Source of the DNA: Flavobacteriaceae bacterium
Lineage (GTDB): Bacteria; Bacteroidota; Bacteroidia; Flavobacteriales; Flavobacteriaceae
DNA: 39,330 nucleotides
Reading direction: 5' to 3'
Assembly: GCA_028281065.1 (NCBI GenBank)
Contig: JANQKN010000083.1
Span: 1 to 39,330 of the forward strand
The position numbers and the translations under genes were made by a program. The notes under the pieces were generated by a model. That model had not been told where the DNA came from and searched no databases. It saw only the letters and a list, made by a program, of their open reading frames with translations. Position 1 is the stretch's first letter; each line of letters opens with the position of its first letter. This document shows positions 36,861-39,330 of the stretch, in pieces.

Positions 36861-37325
36861 ATGTTCTCAAGACTAATCCTGATATCCGTACTTATACTTG
36901 GACTTTCTACGACGCAGATCAGGGCGCAATCAGATCAGGAAGTTATCGAGTTTCAAGAAATGTCCGTGGAGGATATTGAAGACCTGAAAAAGCACAACAG
37001 TCCCTTGCCCGAAAACGGGAATTGGTGGATAAGGATCAATGGGGAGCGGCTCCGCAACAAACGTGTTACCATTTATTTATGGAAGGGCGACCCGCCCAAG
37101 CGATCGGCCATGTCCGGCAGGGTAGGCGACGATGGAGTGTGGCGCTGGCGCCAACGGGGCGCCAATCTGGGGTATGCCCCCTTCGACCTCGAAAACGGGG
37201 ATACCATCCGCATTATTTGCCGCAACGGGGACGAGATCAATCGATGCTATCGAATAGAAGAGGTACGCACCAATACGGAGGGTATCGTAAATTATTTTAG
37301 GGGAAGACAAGTCCCTTGTAACTAA
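36861..37325 (+). CDS. Unrecognised secreted protein
   Basis: The ATG at 36861 starts a Sec signal peptide (MFSRLILISVLILGL, cleaved after IRAQ); the longer GTG frame to 36831 spoils it. About 130 mature residues follow: an acidic helix (EFQEMSVEDIEDLKKH), beta-rich centre with WWIRINGERL, VTIYLWKGDPPKR and DGVWRWRQRG, and three cysteines (RIICRNG, INRCYRI, VPCN) that could form disulphides. No family is recognised. It is the first of three exported genes ending at a terminator. Confidence 0.7.
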   Translation: MFSRLILISVLILGLSTTQIRAQSDQEVIEFQEMSVEDIEDLKKHNSPLPENGNWWIRINGERLRNKRVTIYLWKGDPPKRSAMSGRVGDDGVWRWRQRGANLGYAPFDLENGDTIRIICRNGDEINRCYRIEEVRTNTEGIVNYFRGRQVPCN

Positions 37326-37337
37326 AACCTGGATACG

Positions 37338-38078
37338 ATGATTTTTACAAACAGAACATATAGAACAGCCCTAAAAATACTGGTCACGGTAGCTATCGTG
37401 GTTTTTGGGATGGCTTTTTTGCAGGTTTCCAACACGCCTTCCAACGATTTTGGTGAGATGCGGCTTATTGAGGATGGAAGGGGAATGAAGGTAGAATTCC
37501 ATCCTACCAATCGGGTAAATTGCAAACGAATTGTCCTTACCCAAACGGCACAGGTGATCTTTAAAAACGGTGGGGATGTTACCCCTGCACCGGGCGATAT
37601 TGTAAGTTATTGGGATTACCGCAACAAGAGTGCCCTGGACAACGGTACTTTTGTGGATCATGCGGCTACCTCCCAAGACCCGGAAATCAACGGGCAGGAC
37701 CGGGATGAAAGAACGGGCAATGAAGCAGGTTCTTTGGAAGATTTAGGCGATCCGGGGAAAAGGGATGCTACGGGAACTACACCTTCTACGACGTTCGATT
37801 ATCCTTGGTTGGGTTCAGGGACCTTCCCTACGGGGAAAACCCGGGTGGTAATGAAAATAGAAGTATGCGCCAGTTGTGCCGAAGGGAACGACGTAGGTAC
37901 GGTATATGGGTGTGCTACTTGGGAATACACCCAAACCAATGCAGGACCGTCTACAGGGGATAGCAACTCTACCTCCGATGCGACCTTGGATCCGCCTTCG
38001 TCCGATTTTAAAGCGGCCGTAGACTTATTTGAAGAAAACCATATTAACGAAGACGGGGAGCGATACTGTCCCGATTAA
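37338..38078 (+). CDS. Unrecognised exported or membrane-anchored protein
   Basis: The N-terminal helix ALKILVTVAIVVFGMAFL serves as an uncleaved anchor or signal. The 215-residue extracytoplasmic part has a Gly/Asp-rich region (EINGQDRDERTGNEAGSLED), a strand TRVVMKIEVCASCAEGND with CxxC, and a Ser/Thr-rich linker near the C-terminus. Family unknown. It follows the preceding gene by 12 bases and precedes the lipoprotein by 16, so the three probably form one operon. Confidence 0.65.
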   Translation: MIFTNRTYRTALKILVTVAIVVFGMAFLQVSNTPSNDFGEMRLIEDGRGMKVEFHPTNRVNCKRIVLTQTAQVIFKNGGDVTPAPGDIVSYWDYRNKSALDNGTFVDHAATSQDPEINGQDRDERTGNEAGSLEDLGDPGKRDATGTTPSTTFDYPWLGSGTFPTGKTRVVMKIEVCASCAEGNDVGTVYGCATWEYTQTNAGPSTGDSNSTSDATLDPPSSDFKAAVDLFEENHINEDGERYCPD

Positions 38079-38094
38079 ATAAAACCAGATAGCC

Positions 38095-38661
38095 ATGATA
38101 CTGAAAAAAAACATGCATAAATCGATCGTACTACTCTTGTCGGGATTGTTCCTTTTTTTAGTCACGTCTTGCGAATCCTGTAGGGAAGACAAGCAAACAA
38201 GCTTTAGCGATATTGTTTCCACCACGGTTTCGGATTACGACAATTATCAGATGAAGTTCACCTTTATGGGGAACCAAACTTCTCCCATTACCTCGGTGGT
38301 ATTTGGTTCGTCCCCTACCAACATGGCTGCCTTTACACCCTACAGGCGAAGCGGGCAGAATTATCTTAATGATGACAATCCCTTTGCCTCGTTTGCAGCA
38401 AGTGGGGCCGAAATGGAACGGATTATAAAAGCCATGGAAACGGACGCAACCTACACCAACAATGCAGACAAAACAGAGCCCTTGTATTCCTTTATGATCA
38501 TGAGGGATACGGGCGGAGCCGACGAAAAAGTATTTGAAACCTTGGTGCTTACTGCCGATGCCCCTGGATTAATCACCAGCTACATACTGCCCAATCTCGA
38601 TCCCGGGAATGCCCATGGCATGGAATTGTGTACTTTTTTCCTAAAAAATGTAGGCGGTTAA
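38095..38661 (+). CDS. Unrecognised lipoprotein
   Basis: An ATG at 38095 or 38113 gives a lipoprotein with lipobox FLVTSC, Cys near residue 26 or 20. The mature region is about 160 residues with further cysteines (ESCRED, MELCTFFL) and no recognised domain. Surface exposure as a partner of the two preceding proteins is inferred from the operon only. The factor-independent terminator at 38689 ends the unit. Confidence 0.65.
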   Translation: MILKKNMHKSIVLLLSGLFLFLVTSCESCREDKQTSFSDIVSTTVSDYDNYQMKFTFMGNQTSPITSVVFGSSPTNMAAFTPYRRSGQNYLNDDNPFASFAASGAEMERIIKAMETDATYTNNADKTEPLYSFMIMRDTGGADEKVFETLVLTADAPGLITSYILPNLDPGNAHGMELCTFFLKNVGG

Positions 38662-38688
38662 TGGTTTGAGACCTACATAAAAAGTACG

Positions 38689-38717
38689 AACACCTCATGA
38701 AAATGGGGTGTTTTTTT
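38689..38717 (+). terminator. Intrinsic terminator after the secreted trio
   Basis: Stem aacacctcat (38689-38698) with atggggtgtt (38703-38712), one G-U pair, loop gaaa, followed by seven T. It is 28 bases after the lipoprotein stop. The remaining gap to 38884 has no gene. Confidence 0.88.
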
Positions 38718-38884
38718 AGGTAACTATCTCATTCGTATCAAGATAGTGTGCACTCCATGATTCACTTTTGCTGTATTTTATAGATTTTTTCCTGCTTTTG
38801 GTAGAATATGCAAATGAAGAAGGAACAATTCAAAAATAAAGGTCATAACTTTAGGTAATATAGTAACCATCAAATAGTTAAAAA

Positions 38885-39133
38885 ATGGAAATAGTTGTAA
38901 CCCTTGTAATTGGTTTAGTAGCCGGCTGGCTGGGAAGTGTCATTTTTAAAGGCAGCGGCCTAGGCCTTATTGGTAACATCATCGTAGGTATTGTAGGTAG
39001 TTTTGTAGGCTCGTGGTTGTTGGGAAAACTGGGTGTTTCCTTGGGAGACGGATGGATAGGTGCCATCCTCACGGGCGCTGTAGGAGCCATAGTGATTTTA
39101 TTCCTGCTTAACCTCATATTCAAGAAACGCTAA
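38885..39133 (+). CDS. GlsB/YeaQ/YmgE family stress-response membrane protein
   Basis: 82 residues, three hydrophobic helices with the glycine-rich pattern characteristic of the family: LVIGLVAGWLGSVIFKGSG, then GNIIVGIVGSFVGSWLLG, and GWIGAILTGAVGAIVILFLL. It encodes a small inner-membrane protein often induced in stationary phase or envelope stress. It is a stand-alone gene preceded by a 222-base gap and followed by a terminator, with no evident link to the toxin loci. Confidence 0.92.
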   Translation: MEIVVTLVIGLVAGWLGSVIFKGSGLGLIGNIIVGIVGSFVGSWLLGKLGVSLGDGWIGAILTGAVGAIVILFLLNLIFKKR

Positions 39134-39222
39134 AGCACCCTATTCACTTTTGAAATAGAATGAGTTGCCCTGGTTTTATAGGCTGGGTAGATCGTTCTAT
39201 GCTTTCTCCTGACCTATCTTTT

Positions 39223-39253
39223 AAAAATCCAATCCTGAAGAGATTGGATTTTT
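39223..39253 (+). terminator. Probable bidirectional intrinsic terminator after the GlsB-like gene
   Basis: A perfect 12-base inverted repeat aaaaatccaatc (39223-39234) and gattggattttt (39242-39253), loop of 7, with A and T runs in the stem ends. It lies 89 bases after the stop. Nothing else is seen between 39134 and 39330. Confidence 0.8.
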
Positions 39254-39330
39254 GCTTTACTATTTCTCTCTCTTTTTGTAATTTGCATACACTCCCCACT
39301 TTTGGTATCTCCCCAGTTTATTGAAAGTAT

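Noticed and set aside
1-39330. tRNA, rRNA, transposase, phage or T6SS genes (VgrG, PAAR, Hcp)
   Set aside because: No region showed cloverleaf ends, conserved rRNA motifs, DDE or recombinase motifs, or T6SS domains.

Overview
The window looks like a chromosomal segment from a marine-type member of the Bacteroidota, class Flavobacteriia. Evidence: AT-rich intergenic DNA, starts with almost no Shine-Dalgarno sequences, TAnnTTTG-type -7 boxes, signal peptides ending in AQ or GQ, a type IX secretion (T9SS) sorting domain, and Bacteroidota-style YD/RHS wall-associated proteins with a DUF6443-like N-terminus. No tRNA, rRNA, CRISPR array, transposase or integrase was found.

Layout. (1) 1-12721 (+): a polymorphic-toxin cassette. 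It holds a giant SpvB-like shell protein (5' end outside the window) with about 19 thrombospondin type 3 calcium repeats and a lectin-like tail, then a secreted RHS protein with a variable C-terminal tip, then a small gene overlapping it by 4 bases that is probably the immunity gene. (2) 12846-18075 (+): a tightly overlapping operon for part of a type II secretion/type IV pilus-like machine: two lipoproteins, a GspC/PilP-like protein, a PilX-like protein, two minor pseudopilins and a GspF/PilC platform protein. ATPase, secretin and major pseudopilin genes are absent here. (3) 18223-21744: a T9SS-exported beta-propeller protein, a small lipoprotein and an S9 serine peptidase. (4) 21849-28650: an AT-rich island of about ten small genes, including SUFU, Imm33-like, STM3941-like and several unrecognised families, interleaved with three copies of a hairpin-ended repeat and an orphan toxin tail. 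This reads as an array of displaced immunity genes. (5) 28662-36222 (-): a second cassette with an SpvB-like shell gene and an RHS protein ending in a deaminase-type toxin (CGE and PCxxC motifs), followed by a probable cognate immunity gene that lacks a normal start codon at its conserved N-terminus. (6) 36861-38661 (+): three unrecognised exported proteins ending at a clear terminator, then a GlsB/YeaQ-type membrane protein.

How it may work together. In both cassettes an SpvB-like gene directly precedes an RHS-core toxin gene, as TcB and TcC do in insecticidal Tc complexes. Here they are split flavobacterial versions with Sec signal peptides rather than T6SS adaptor domains. The likely outcome is an RHS cocoon built in the periplasm or on the surface, with an exchangeable toxin tip and a local store of immunity genes. 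Whether the adjacent pseudopilin operon takes part in export is only a hypothesis.
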